64,000 nt of DNA from CAIYZT01 sp052387855 (lineage in GTDB: Bacteria > Pseudomonadota > Alphaproteobacteria > Rhodobacterales > Rhodobacteraceae): contig JBQTIT010000021.1 of assembly GCA_052387855.1 (NCBI GenBank), positions 124,001 through 188,000 of the forward strand. Reading direction: 5' to 3'. The notes under the pieces were generated by a model. That model made no database searches. It had not been told where the DNA came from and was given only the letters and a program-made list of their open reading frames with translations. How positions within the stretch are numbered: position 1 is the first letter of the stretch; every line of letters starts with the position of its first letter. Below are positions 1 to 8,278 of this stretch, one piece after another. Both the position numbers and the translations under genes were made by a program.

Positions 1-1355
1 CCAACCCGACCGGCCCGATGCATGTCGGCCATGTGCGCGGCGCGGTGGTGGGGGATGCGCTGGCGCGCCTGCTGGCGTTCTCGGGCTGGCAGGTGACGCG
101 GGAATATTACATCAACGACGGCGGGGCGCAGGTCGACGTGCTGGCCCGCTCGGCCTATGAGCGCTACCGCGAGGCGCACGGGCTTGAGCCCGAGATCCGC
201 GAGGGGCTTTACCCCGGCGACTATCTGATCCCGGTCGGCGAGGCGCTGAAGGCCCGCTACGGCGACAGCCTGCTGAACAGGGGCGAAGAGGTCTGGCTAA
301 AGGATGTGCGCGATTACGCCACAGAGCTGATGATGGCCGAGATCCGCGCCGACCTGGCGCTGCTGGGCGTGCAGATGGACGTCTATTCCAGCGAAAAGGC
401 GCTGTACGGCACCGGCAAGATCGAGGCGGCGCTTGCGGCGCTGCGCGAGGCCGGGCTGATCTACGAGGGCGTGCTGGAACCGCCCAAGGGCAAGACCCCA
501 GAAGACTGGGAGCCACGCGAGCAGACCCTGTTCCGCTCCACCGCCCATGGCGACGATGTCGACCGGCCGGTGATGAAATCCGATGGTTCCTGGACCTATT
601 TCGCCCCCGACATCGCCTATCACTACGACAAGGTGCAGCGCGGCTTCGATGCGCTGATCGACATCTTCGGCGCCGACCATGGCGGCTATGTCAAGCGGAT
701 GAAGGCGGCGGTCGCGGCCCTGTCGGGGGGGCGCGTGCCGCTGGATATCAAGCTGATCCAGCTTGTGAAGCTTTACAAGGGCGGCGAGCCTTTCAAGATG
801 TCCAAGCGCGCCGGGACCTTCGTCACCCTGCGCGACGTGGTCGAACAGGCCGGCGCCGATGTGACGCGCTTCATGATGCTGACGCGCAAGAATGACGTGC
901 CGCTGGATTTCGACTTTGACAAGGTGCTGGAGCAGTCCAAGGACAATCCGGTGTTCTACGTCCAGTATGCCCATGCGCGGGTCTGCTCGGCCCTGCGCCG
1001 GGCGGCCGAGGCGGGGATGGTCTTTTCCGACGCCGACCTGGCCGGGGCAGACCTGTCGCTGCTTGGTCACGAGGCAGAGCTGAAGCTGGCGCGCCAGCTT
1101 GGCGAATGGCCGCGCCTGGTCGAGATTGCCGCCCGCTCGAACGAGCCGCACCGGATCGCCTTTTATCTTTACGAATTGGCATCGGATTTCCATTCATTGT
1201 GGAACCGGGGCAACGATGATTCGTCCCTGCGCTTCGTCCAGGAGGGCAACGCCGCCACATCTGCGGCAAAAATTGCCCTCGCCCGGGCGACAGGCGTTGT
1301 GATTGCGACCGGTCTGGGTATCCTTGGCGTCAAACCGGCCCAGGAGATGCGGTAA
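1..1355 (+). CDS. argS: Arginyl-tRNA synthetase, 5' end outside the window
   Basis: Charges tRNA-Arg with arginine in the cytoplasm (class I aminoacyl-tRNA synthetase). The frame is open at the left edge, where N-P-T-G-P precedes M-H-V-G-H; HVGH is the class I HIGH signature. The KMSKS-type loop reads FKMSKRAG near position 797, followed by the family run T-F-V-T-L-R-D-V-V. The C-terminal DALR anticodon-binding domain follows and the protein ends PAQEMR. About 450 residues are visible of the usual 570-590, so roughly 130 N-terminal residues (additional domain and first strand) lie upstream. It heads the common alphaproteobacterial cluster argS-SPOR-nagZ-scpA-scpB. Confidence 0.97.
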   Translation, partial: NPTGPMHVGHVRGAVVGDALARLLAFSGWQVTREYYINDGGAQVDVLARSAYERYREAHGLEPEIREGLYPGDYLIPVGEALKARYGDSLLNRGEEVWLKDVRDYATELMMAEIRADLALLGVQMDVYSSEKALYGTGKIEAALAALREAGLIYEGVLEPPKGKTPEDWEPREQTLFRSTAHGDDVDRPVMKSDGSWTYFAPDIAYHYDKVQRGFDALIDIFGADHGGYVKRMKAAVAALSGGRVPLDIKLIQLVKLYKGGEPFKMSKRAGTFVTLRDVVEQAGADVTRFMMLTRKNDVPLDFDFDKVLEQSKDNPVFYVQYAHARVCSALRRAAEAGMVFSDADLAGADLSLLGHEAELKLARQLGEWPRLVEIAARSNEPHRIAFYLYELASDFHSLWNRGNDDSSLRFVQEGNAATSAAKIALARATGVVIATGLGILGVKPAQEMR

Positions 1356-1417
1356 CCCGACTGGTCGGCGGAAATGGATCCGGGCGGCATGTATCGCCCA
1401 GGACGGATGAGGCGCTG

Positions 1418-2380
1418 ATGGCAGACATCGAATTCGACGCGATCGAAGGAACCCCTGGCGGCGGACAGCCCCCGGGCGGGCCCCGGGCGCAGCGACTGCT
1501 GCATCTGGTCGGGGCAGTTCTGTCGCTGGCGCTTCTGGTCGGGGCGGTCTGGTGGGGCTATCAGCTTGCGGTGCGCGATGTGACCGGGGTGCCGGTGATG
1601 CGCGCGCTCAGCGGGGCGATGCGCGTGGCGCCCGCCGATCCGGGGGGCAATGTCGCCGGGCATCAGGGGTTGTCTGTGAATGCCGTCGCGGCGGCGGGCA
1701 CCGCTGCGCCGCTGCCCGAAACGCTCAACCTCGCCCCCGCCGCCGAGCCGCTGAATGCCGAAGATGTCGCGGGCCTGGTGCAGCCGGTGGCCCCGAGCCT
1801 CGCGCTCGCGCCGCAGGCCGGCCAACTCTTTCCGGCCGATGCCGCCCTGCCGGCCCAGGCGCCGCTTGCCGCGACCGAGATCCCCTCATCCGACCAGACC
1901 GCCGTTGCGGCCGCCGTGGCCGAGGCGCTCGGCGCGGCCCTGACCGAGACGGCGGAGGCGCCGCAGGCGGCTGCGCCTGTCCTGCTGACCAGCGCGCTGC
2001 GCCCCGCGCCGCGCCCGGCCCGCGCGGCCCCCGCCGCCGCTGCCGCCGCCACCGCAGTCACCGAGCCGACCCTGACCGGCGCCCCGGCCGGCGCCAGCAC
2101 CACCGGGGTCGCCCCCGCCGCCATCGCCCCGGGCACCAGCCTGGTGCAGCTTGGCGCCTTTGACGACGATCCCACCGCCCGGTCGGACTGGTCGCGCCTG
2201 ACGGGCCGCTTTCCCGAGTTGATGGCGGGCAAGTCGATGGTGATCCAGCCGGCCCAAAGCGGCGGGCGCACCTTTTACCGGCTGCGCGCGCTGGGCTTTG
2301 CCGGCGAGGATGAGGCGCGCCGCTTTTGCACCGCGCTTCTGGCCGAGGGCGCCTCTTGCGTGCCGGTGACGCAGAGGTGA
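1418..2380 (+). CDS. SPOR-domain membrane protein
   Basis: A 320-aa single-pass protein: a short cytoplasmic N terminus, a membrane helix at about residues 29-50, a long Ala/Pro-rich periplasmic linker (about 55-240), and a C-terminal SPOR domain that begins LVQLGAF near residue 243. SPOR domains bind glycan strands stripped of stem peptides at division sites, so a cell-envelope or division role is likely (inference from domain and from the neighbouring nagZ). It starts 62 nt after argS. The linker is extremely GC-rich and of low complexity, so only the ends of the protein would be conserved. Its stop overlaps the nagZ start by GTGA. Confidence 0.85.
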   Translation: MADIEFDAIEGTPGGGQPPGGPRAQRLLHLVGAVLSLALLVGAVWWGYQLAVRDVTGVPVMRALSGAMRVAPADPGGNVAGHQGLSVNAVAAAGTAAPLPETLNLAPAAEPLNAEDVAGLVQPVAPSLALAPQAGQLFPADAALPAQAPLAATEIPSSDQTAVAAAVAEALGAALTETAEAPQAAAPVLLTSALRPAPRPARAAPAAAAAATAVTEPTLTGAPAGASTTGVAPAAIAPGTSLVQLGAFDDDPTARSDWSRLTGRFPELMAGKSMVIQPAQSGGRTFYRLRALGFAGEDEARRFCTALLAEGASCVPVTQR

Positions 2381-3375
2381 GCTTTCAGGGGCAGACCGCC
2401 GCGATCTTTGGCTGCGCTGGCAGCCGCCTTGGCCCGAGCGAGGCCGCCTTCTTTGCCGAAAGCCAGCCCTTTGGCTTCATCCTCTTTTCGCGCAACGTCG
2501 AGGCGCCCGACCAGGTGCGGCGCCTGTGCGACGATCTGCGCGCCGCCGTTGGCCGCGAGGCGCCGATCTTTACCGATCAAGAGGGCGGACGGGTGCAGCG
2601 CCTGCGCGGCGCGCCCTGGCGCAACTGGACGGCGCCGCTCGATTTCGTCACGCGGGCCGGGGCGAATGCCGCCCGTGCGATGGAACTGCGCGCGCGGCTC
2701 ATCGCGCGGTCGCTGCGCGCGGTCGGCATCAACGGCAATTGCAGCCCCGTCGGCGATCTGGCCCGCCCGCGCACCCATGCCTTTCTGAAGAACCGCTGCT
2801 ACGGCGCGACGCCGGACCGGGTAGCCGAGATCGGCCTTGCCCTGGCGCGGGGTCAGATGGCCGAAGGCGTCTGGCCGGTGATGAAGCATCTGCCCGGCCA
2901 TGGCCGCGCGGTTCTTGATTCGCATCTGGAGCTGCCCAAGACCTCGGCCAGCCGAAAGACGCTGTCGGCCGAGGATTTCGCCCCGTTCCGCGCCATGGCG
3001 CATCTGCCCTTTGCGATGACGGCGCATATGGTCTACGCGGCCGTTGATGCCGCCCCCGCGACCCTTTCGGACGTGCTGATCCGGGCGATCCGTCAGGACA
3101 TCGGGTTTCAGGGCGTGCTGATGACGGACGATCTGAACATGCGCGCGCTGGGCGGCACGCTGGCCGGGCGCGCGGCGCGGGCGCTGGCGGCGGGCTGCGA
3201 TCTGGCGATGCATTGCAACGGCGCGCTCTTTGAGATGGAAGGCATCACCGCCGCCGTCGGCACGATCCGCCCGGACAGCGCCGAGCGGATGGCGCGGGTG
3301 CTCGTCCCGCTGCCGGACACGCCCGCCATTGACACCGCGGCGCTGGAGGCCGAACTTGACTCCCTGACCGCATAG
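2377..3375 (+). CDS. nagZ: Beta-N-acetylhexosaminidase (GH3)
   Basis: Cytoplasmic glycosidase that removes GlcNAc from GlcNAc-anhydroMurNAc peptides during peptidoglycan recycling. The family 3 signature KHLPGHGRA is present, with the acid/base histidine region D-S-H-L-E-L-P following and the nucleophile region M-T-D-D-L-N-M at about residue 250. I choose the GTG at 2377, in a GTGA overlap with the SPOR gene stop, giving 332 aa, close to the usual 330-340. The reading frame extends upstream to an ATG at 2326, which would add 17 unconserved residues. The gene is followed after 10 nt by scpA. Confidence 0.93.
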   Translation: MSFQGQTAAIFGCAGSRLGPSEAAFFAESQPFGFILFSRNVEAPDQVRRLCDDLRAAVGREAPIFTDQEGGRVQRLRGAPWRNWTAPLDFVTRAGANAARAMELRARLIARSLRAVGINGNCSPVGDLARPRTHAFLKNRCYGATPDRVAEIGLALARGQMAEGVWPVMKHLPGHGRAVLDSHLELPKTSASRKTLSAEDFAPFRAMAHLPFAMTAHMVYAAVDAAPATLSDVLIRAIRQDIGFQGVLMTDDLNMRALGGTLAGRAARALAAGCDLAMHCNGALFEMEGITAAVGTIRPDSAERMARVLVPLPDTPAIDTAALEAELDSLTA

Positions 3376-3385
3376 GGCAGGGAAC

Positions 3386-4186
3386 ATGCACGAAACCGAG
3401 GACTGGACCGAGATCGAGCGTGCCGCCGCCGCGGCCGAGCGGCAGGCTTCAGAGGCGCTGATCGTCGATGTCGATGGCTTCGAGGGGCCGCTCGATCTGC
3501 TGCTCGCCCTGTCGCGAACCCAGAAGGTCGATCTTCGGCGAGTCTCGATCCTGCAACTGGCCGAGCAGTACCTGGGCTTTGTCGAACGCGCCCAGAAGCT
3601 GCGGATCGAACTGGCCGCTGATTATCTGGTCATGGCCGCCTGGCTGGCCTATCTGAAATCGCGCCTGCTGCTGCCGCCGATGCCCGGCGAAGAGGGCCCC
3701 AGCGCCGAGGATCTGGCCGCCCATCTGGCGTTTCAGCTTGAACGGCTGGGCGCGATGCGCGAGGCGGCGGCCAGGCTGATGGCGCGCGACCAGAAGGGGC
3801 GCGACTTTTTCCCGCGTGGCGCCCCGGAAAGCCGCACGGTTCTGCGCCGCACCCGACTCGATGCCAGCCTGATCGACCTGCTGCGTGCCTATGCCCGCAT
3901 CCGCACCCGCGACGAGTTTCGCCCGCTGGCCTTTGACCGGCACGACGTCCTGACCATGGAGGCGGCGCTGGAGCGGATGCGCGGGCTGATCGGCCATCTG
4001 GGCGACTGGGCCGACCTGTCCTCTTTTCTGCCCGAGGGTTGGCAGATGCCGGGGCCAAGGCGCCGCTCGGCCACGGCCTCGACCTTTGCCGCCATGCTGG
4101 AGCTTGCCAAATCCGGACAGATCGCGATCCGCCAGGCCGAGGTTTTCGCCCCGATCCAGATCCGCCGGCAGGAGGCGCAGCGATGA
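3386..4186 (+). CDS. scpA: Segregation and condensation protein A
   Basis: Kleisin subunit that bridges the SMC head domains in the bacterial condensin complex. The N-terminal kleisin motif reads F-E-G-P-L-D-L-L-L-A-L at about residues 31-41, the family hallmark, followed by D-L-R-R-V-S-I. At 266 aa it has the normal length. ATG at 3386 lies 10 nt after nagZ. The stop overlaps the scpB start by ATGA, so the two partners are translationally coupled. No smc gene is in the window. Confidence 0.95.
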   Translation: MHETEDWTEIERAAAAAERQASEALIVDVDGFEGPLDLLLALSRTQKVDLRRVSILQLAEQYLGFVERAQKLRIELAADYLVMAAWLAYLKSRLLLPPMPGEEGPSAEDLAAHLAFQLERLGAMREAAARLMARDQKGRDFFPRGAPESRTVLRRTRLDASLIDLLRAYARIRTRDEFRPLAFDRHDVLTMEAALERMRGLIGHLGDWADLSSFLPEGWQMPGPRRRSATASTFAAMLELAKSGQIAIRQAEVFAPIQIRRQEAQR

Positions 4187-4818
4187 GCGCGCCGCAAGGC
4201 GAGCCTACCCTGTTCGCGGCCCCCCCCCTGGCCGAGCAGGAGCGCATGGTCGAGGCGATCCTCTTTGCCTCGGCAGAGCCGGTCGGGCTTGCCGAACTGG
4301 CCCAACGTCTGCCCGAGGGGTGCGATCCGGCCGAGGCGCTGGCCAACCTGCGCCGGCGCTACGAGGGCAGGGGGGTCACCCTGCACCGTATCGGTGAGGC
4401 CTGGGCCTTTCGCACCGCGCCCGACCTCGGCCATCTGATGACGCGCGAGGCCACCGAGACGCGCAAGCTGTCGCGCGCGGCGATCGAAACCCTGGCCATC
4501 GTCGCCTATCACCAGCCGGTGACGCGGGCCGAGATTGAGGAGATCAGGGGCGTCGCCGTCTCGCGCGGGACGGTCGACCAGTTGATCGAGCTGGACTGGA
4601 TCCGCTTTGGCCGCCGCCGGATGACGCCGGGCCGTCCGGTGACCTTTGTGGTGACGGCGGCGTTTCTGGACCATTTCGGCCTGGAATCGCCGCGCGATCT
4701 GCCCGGCATCAAGGAGTTGCGCGCCGCCGGTCTGCTGGACAGCCGTCCCGACCCCGCCGCCACCCCGGTTGACGAAGACCCGGGCGCCGTGGGACAATCG
4801 GATTTCTTCGAGGAGTAG
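4183..4818 (+). CDS. scpB: Segregation and condensation protein B
   Basis: Winged-helix dimer (kite subunit) that binds ScpA in condensin. The central segment shows the signature L-S-R-A-A-I-E-T-L-A-I-V-A-Y-H-Q-P-V-T-R, followed by E-I-E-E-I-R-G-V. Start chosen at ATG 4183, which overlaps the scpA stop and has GGAGG at 4171-4175; the open frame upstream lies inside scpA. The product is 211 aa, with an acidic, probably disordered tail ending DFFEE. Confidence 0.94.
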   Translation: MSAPQGEPTLFAAPPLAEQERMVEAILFASAEPVGLAELAQRLPEGCDPAEALANLRRRYEGRGVTLHRIGEAWAFRTAPDLGHLMTREATETRKLSRAAIETLAIVAYHQPVTRAEIEEIRGVAVSRGTVDQLIELDWIRFGRRRMTPGRPVTFVVTAAFLDHFGLESPRDLPGIKELRAAGLLDSRPDPAATPVDEDPGAVGQSDFFEE

Positions 4819-4824
4819 GCAAGG

Positions 4825-5052
4825 ATGGATCTGTCCCGCGTGCTGGACATGGTGATCAAGACCGTGGTGCGCAGGCTGGTCGGCCGGGGCGTCGATGCCG
4901 GCATCAACCTTGTCGCCGGGCGCGGCAAGCCCGCCGCCGATCCGACCGCCGCCGATCTGAGCCCCGAAGAGCGCCAGCAGGCGAAAGCCGCCAAGGCGGC
5001 CGCCAAGCGCGCGCGCCAGGCCGCCAGCGTGACCCGGCGCCTTGGCAAGTAG
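4825..5052 (+). CDS. Small basic protein of unknown function
   Basis: 75 aa, starting 6 nt after scpB and so probably cotranscribed. The first 30 residues form an amphipathic, hydrophobic segment (VLDMVIKTVVRRLVG), then a Pro/Ala-rich spacer and a strongly basic Lys/Ala helix (residues about 45-70) ending RRLGK. There is no clear signal peptide or transmembrane helix. In many alphaproteobacteria this place after scpB is taken by tatA, but the sequence lacks the TatA membrane helix and hinge, so I do not call it Tat. Function unknown. Confidence 0.7.
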   Translation: MDLSRVLDMVIKTVVRRLVGRGVDAGINLVAGRGKPAADPTAADLSPEERQQAKAAKAAAKRARQAASVTRRLGK

Positions 5053-5061
5053 CCGCGCCGG

Positions 5062-6141
5062 TCAGGCCGGCCGGAACTGCTTGGCCAGTTTCAGCCCCTG
5101 ACCCTGATAATTCGACGCGATGCCCGCACCGTACAGCGTCTCGGGCCGCTCCTGCATCCGCTCATAGACCAGCCGTCCCACGATCTGGGCATGTTCCAGC
5201 ACGAAAGGCGCCTCGTGGCAGCGCACCTCCAGCACCCCGCGTGAACCGGCGCCGCCGGCCGCCGCATGGCCAAAGCCGGGATCGAAAAAGCCGGCGTAAT
5301 GCACCCGGAACTCGCCCACCATGGCCAGATAGGGCGCCATTTCGGCGGCATAGTCGGGCGGAATGGTCACGGCCTCGCGGCTGACGAGGATATAGAACGC
5401 GCCCGGGTCCAGGATGATGTGCCCCTCGGTCGAGCGGATCTCTTCCCAGAAGTCGCGGGCAGGGTAATGGCCGATGCGGTCAAGGTCGATCACGCCGGCA
5501 TGCGGCTTTGCCCGGTAGCCCAGAAGATCGCCCGCAGCGGGGCGCAGATCGACCGAAAAGCCAAGCCCGTCCGAGATCACGGCGGCGCTGTCGACCAGCG
5601 GCTCTGCCGCATGCAGTCGCCGCAGGGCGGCATCGTCCAGCACCGCCTGGCCGCTGCGAAAGCGGATCTGGTTCAGCCGCTGCCCCGCGCGCACCAGCAC
5701 CGAAAAGCTGCGCGGACAGACCTCGGCATAAAGGGGACCGGAATAGCCTTCGGGGATGCGGTCAAACTCGGTGCCGCCGTCGGTGATGGCGCGGGTCAAA
5801 AGATCCAGCCGCCCGGTGGAGGACTTGGCGTTGGCCACCGCCGAGATGCCGGCGGGCAGGGCCAGCCGCTCCATCAGCGGGATGACATAGACGCAGCCCT
5901 TTTCCAGAACCGCCCCGCCGGTCAGATCGACGCGGTGCATCTCGAATTCAGCCAGACGGTCGACCACGCGGCGCCCCGCGCCGGACAGGAAAGAGGCCCG
6001 CACCCGATAGGCCACGCTGCCCAGGCGCAGGTCCAGACTGGCGGGCTGCACCTGGTCTGGCAGGATGGCGGGCGTACCGGTCAGCGCCCCGCTGCCGATC
6101 AGCGCCCGCAGGGCCTGCGCTGGAAGAACCCCTACAGTCAT
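5062..6141 (-). CDS. dcd: 2'-deoxycytidine 5'-triphosphate deaminase, long two-domain form
   Basis: Deaminates dCTP to dUTP for thymidylate synthesis. At 359 aa it is about twice the usual Dcd length (around 190) and looks like a tandem duplication of the trimeric dUTPase/Dcd fold. The N half has Q-P-A-S-L-D-L-R-L-G (residues about 32-41) and G-Y-S-G-P-L-Y-A-E-V. The C half has F-F-D-P-G-F-G-H followed by G-V-L-E-V. Each half thus keeps a Gly-rich turn and a candidate catalytic Glu. This long form is known in alphaproteobacteria. It converges on the scp operon with 9 nt between the ends. Confidence 0.85.
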   Translation of the reverse strand: MTVGVLPAQALRALIGSGALTGTPAILPDQVQPASLDLRLGSVAYRVRASFLSGAGRRVVDRLAEFEMHRVDLTGGAVLEKGCVYVIPLMERLALPAGISAVANAKSSTGRLDLLTRAITDGGTEFDRIPEGYSGPLYAEVCPRSFSVLVRAGQRLNQIRFRSGQAVLDDAALRRLHAAEPLVDSAAVISDGLGFSVDLRPAAGDLLGYRAKPHAGVIDLDRIGHYPARDFWEEIRSTEGHIILDPGAFYILVSREAVTIPPDYAAEMAPYLAMVGEFRVHYAGFFDPGFGHAAAGGAGSRGVLEVRCHEAPFVLEHAQIVGRLVYERMQERPETLYGAGIASNYQGQGLKLAKQFRPA

Positions 6142-6208
6142 CGTCCCATCCTCCCGGCGCCAGAAAAGAAAACGCCCGCCATGCCCTGCGGCAGGCGGAC
6201 GGTTTCCT

Positions 6209-6286
6209 TGGTCGGGCCGGAGAGATTCGAACTCTCGACCTCCCGCCCCCCAGACGGACGCGCTAACCAGGCTGCGCTACGGCCCG
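6209..6286 (-). tRNA. tRNA-Pro (anticodon GGG)
   Basis: On the minus strand the sequence folds as a full cloverleaf of 78 nt with encoded CCA. The acceptor strands CGGGCCG and CGGCCCG pair perfectly, T8-A9 follow the first acceptor strand, and the T loop reads GTTCGAATC. The anticodon loop is CTGGGGG, giving GGG with T33 before it. It lies between the dCTP deaminase and merR. Confidence 0.95.
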
Positions 6287-6345
6287 ACACGGGGCTTTCA
6301 TAGCTGTTTTGCCGGCAAGGGCAAGCACCAATGGGCATCTTTCTT

Positions 6346-6879
6346 TCAGGGATCTTCATGCATCAGCGCCCGCAGGCGGCCCAGATGCGCGGCGAGTCCC
6401 TTGGCCTGCACGGCCATCGCCTGTGCCAGCGCGCCGGGCAGCGGCGGGCGCAGGGCCTCAAGCGCGTCCAGCAGGTCCGCCGGGGCGGGCACAGGGACAG
6501 CGGCACGGGGCGCGGCCTGAAAGGCGACCACCTCACCGGCCGGCAGGGGCGCGGCGGGGGCGGCAGGCTCGGCCGGCGGGGGGCTGTCCAGCAAGAGCGC
6601 GCCGCCGGCCGGGTCCATCAGCGCCGCGACATGGCGGACGCCCTGCTCGCGCAGGATCTTCTGCACGCCGCGAATCGTCAGGCCATCGTCATGCAAGAGC
6701 CGCTTGATTCCCGCCAACAGCGCCACGTCCGAGGGGCGGTAATACCGACGCCCGCCTGCCCGCTTGACCGGGCGGATCTGCGGAAACCGGCTTTCCCAGA
6801 ACCGCAGGACATGCGCCGGGGTTTCCAGCGCCTCGGCGACCTCGCTGATCGTGCGAAAGGCCTCGGGCGACTTTTCCAT
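6346..6879 (-). CDS. MerR-family transcriptional regulator
   Basis: DNA-binding regulator of 177 aa. The N-terminal winged helix has T-I-S-E-V-A-E-A-L-E-T-P-A-H-V-L-R-F-W-E (residues about 10-29), then the wing G-G-R-R-Y-Y-R-P-S-D-V-A-L-L. Helix I-K-R-L-L-H-D-D-G-L-T-I-R-G-V follows. The C-terminal half is Ala/Pro-rich and has no metal-binding cysteines, so it is not a classical metal sensor. It sits 15 nt downstream of ihfA, the standard place for this regulator in alphaproteobacteria; its target is not evident. Confidence 0.85.
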   Translation of the reverse strand: MEKSPEAFRTISEVAEALETPAHVLRFWESRFPQIRPVKRAGGRRYYRPSDVALLAGIKRLLHDDGLTIRGVQKILREQGVRHVAALMDPAGGALLLDSPPPAEPAAPAAPLPAGEVVAFQAAPRAAVPVPAPADLLDALEALRPPLPGALAQAMAVQAKGLAAHLGRLRALMHEDP

Positions 6880-6894
6880 GCGCGCCGGCCGCCC

Positions 6895-7197
6895 TTACTT
6901 CTTGTGTCCGGACGCGACCCGATCCTTCATCAGATGCGAGGGGCGAAAGGTCAGAACCCGGCGCGGCGAGATCGGAACCTCGTCGCCCGTCTTGGGATTG
7001 CGGCCGACGCGGGCCGCCTTGGACCGCACCGAAAAGGTGCCGAAGGACGAGATCTTGACCGTCTCACCCCGGGCCAGCACGTCGGACATGCTTTGCAGCA
7101 CGGATTCGACCAGATCGGCGGATTCGTTGCGCGACAGGCCGACCTCGCGGAAAACCGCCTCGCTCAGGTCCATCCGCGTCAGAGTCTTGTCGCTCAT
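6895..7197 (-). CDS. ihfA: Integration host factor alpha subunit
   Basis: DNA-bending HU/IHF-family protein of 100 aa that pairs with IhfB. Conserved features are the DNA-binding arm R-N-P-K-T-G-D-E-V-P-I and the preceding S-S-F-G-T-F. I take the ATG at 7197 (MSDKTLTRMDLSEAVF), preceded by GGGGAG six bases upstream; the open frame begins 19 codons earlier without family similarity. It lies 109 nt downstream of fabH, in the order plsX-fabH-ihfA-merR. The host factor could matter for the phage further along, but that is speculation. Confidence 0.95.
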   Translation of the reverse strand: MSDKTLTRMDLSEAVFREVGLSRNESADLVESVLQSMSDVLARGETVKISSFGTFSVRSKAARVGRNPKTGDEVPISPRRVLTFRPSHLMKDRVASGHKK

Positions 7198-7306
7198 CTC
7201 CCACTCCCCGGCTGATTTTTGCCAGAGCATGCGCGGGATCAAATTGCGAGTCAATAACAGTGACTTGGCACCAGTTGTTCAGCCCCATCCGGGGCAGGGC
7301 CCCAAG

Positions 7307-8278
7307 CTACATGCGCAGCACGACCGAGCCCCAGGCCAGACCGCCGCCGATGGCCTCGGTCACCAAAAGATCGCCCGGCTTGATCTGGCCGCGCGCCTTG
7401 CCGACCGAGATCGCCAGCGGAATCGACGCGGCCGAGGTGTTGCCGTGGTCCTGCACCGTCACCACGACCCGGTCCATCGGCACCTGCATGCGCTTGGCCG
7501 TGCCCTCGATGATGCGGATATTGGCCTGATGCGGCACGATCCAGGTCACGTCCTCGGGGGTCAGGCCGGCCTTTTCCAGCGCGGTATGGGCGGTTTCGGC
7601 CAGCTTTTCGATGGCGTGGCGAAAAACCTCGCGCCCCTCCATCCGCAGATGGCCGGTCGCGCCGGTGCTGACGCCACCATCGACATAGAGCAGGTCCTTG
7701 AACCTGCCGTCGCTGTGCAGGTCCGAGGCAAGGATGCCCCGGTCGGCGCTGGTGCCGGGCTGTTCGATCCCTTCCAGCACCAGCGCGCCGGCGCCGTCGC
7801 CGAACAGCACGCTCGTGCTGCGGTCGGACCAGTCCATCAGCTTGGAAAAGGTCTCGGCTCCGATCACCAGAATCCGCCGCGCCTGCCCCGACAGGATCAG
7901 CGCGTTGGCCGTGGTCAGGGCATAGACATAGCCCGCGCAGACCGCCTGCAGGTCAAAGGCAAAGCCGCGCGACATGCCCAGCGAGGCCTGCACCATGGTC
8001 GCCACCGAGGGAAAGGTCAGATCGGCGGTCGAGGTGGCGACGATGACGGCGTCGATCTCTTCGGCCGCCATGCCGGCATCGGCCAGCGCGGCGCGCGCGG
8101 CATGGGCCGCCAGGACCGAGGTCGTCTCGCCATCGGCGGCGAAGTGCCGCCGCTCGATTCCCGACCGGGTGCGGATCCACTCATCCGAGGTGTCGATCCA
8201 GTTCACGAATTCCGCATTTGGCACAACACGTTCGGGCAGATAGTGCCCGACGCCCCTGACCACGGCACGCAGTGTCAT
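7307..8278 (-). CDS. fabH: Beta-ketoacyl-ACP synthase III
   Basis: Starts fatty acid synthesis by condensing acetyl-CoA with malonyl-ACP. The catalytic triad is visible: Cys114 in AVCAGY, His in WIVPHQANIRI, and Asn in DHGNTSAAS. The 323-aa length is normal. The ATG at 8278 overlaps the plsX stop (ATGA); the open frame runs far upstream through plsX in another frame and is not coding there. It is part of the rpmF-plsX-fabH lipid synthesis block. Confidence 0.96.
   Translation of the reverse strand: MTLRAVVRGVGHYLPERVVPNAEFVNWIDTSDEWIRTRSGIERRHFAADGETTSVLAAHAARAALADAGMAAEEIDAVIVATSTADLTFPSVATMVQASLGMSRGFAFDLQAVCAGYVYALTTANALILSGQARRILVIGAETFSKLMDWSDRSTSVLFGDGAGALVLEGIEQPGTSADRGILASDLHSDGRFKDLLYVDGGVSTGATGHLRMEGREVFRHAIEKLAETAHTALEKAGLTPEDVTWIVPHQANIRIIEGTAKRMQVPMDRVVVTVQDHGNTSAASIPLAISVGKARGQIKPGDLLVTEAIGGGLAWGSVVLRM

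Noticed and set aside
297..1193. 298-codon minus-strand open frame inside argS
   Set aside because: It mirrors the argS coding frame in high-GC DNA; argS motifs are intact and the frame has no domain of its own.
4825..5052. tatA after scpB
   Set aside because: The TatA N-terminal membrane helix and hinge are missing, so the usual neighbour is not here.
5266..6303. Plus-strand open frame across the dCTP deaminase and tRNA-Pro
   Set aside because: It runs antisense to a real gene and through a tRNA; no Shine-Dalgarno or domain.
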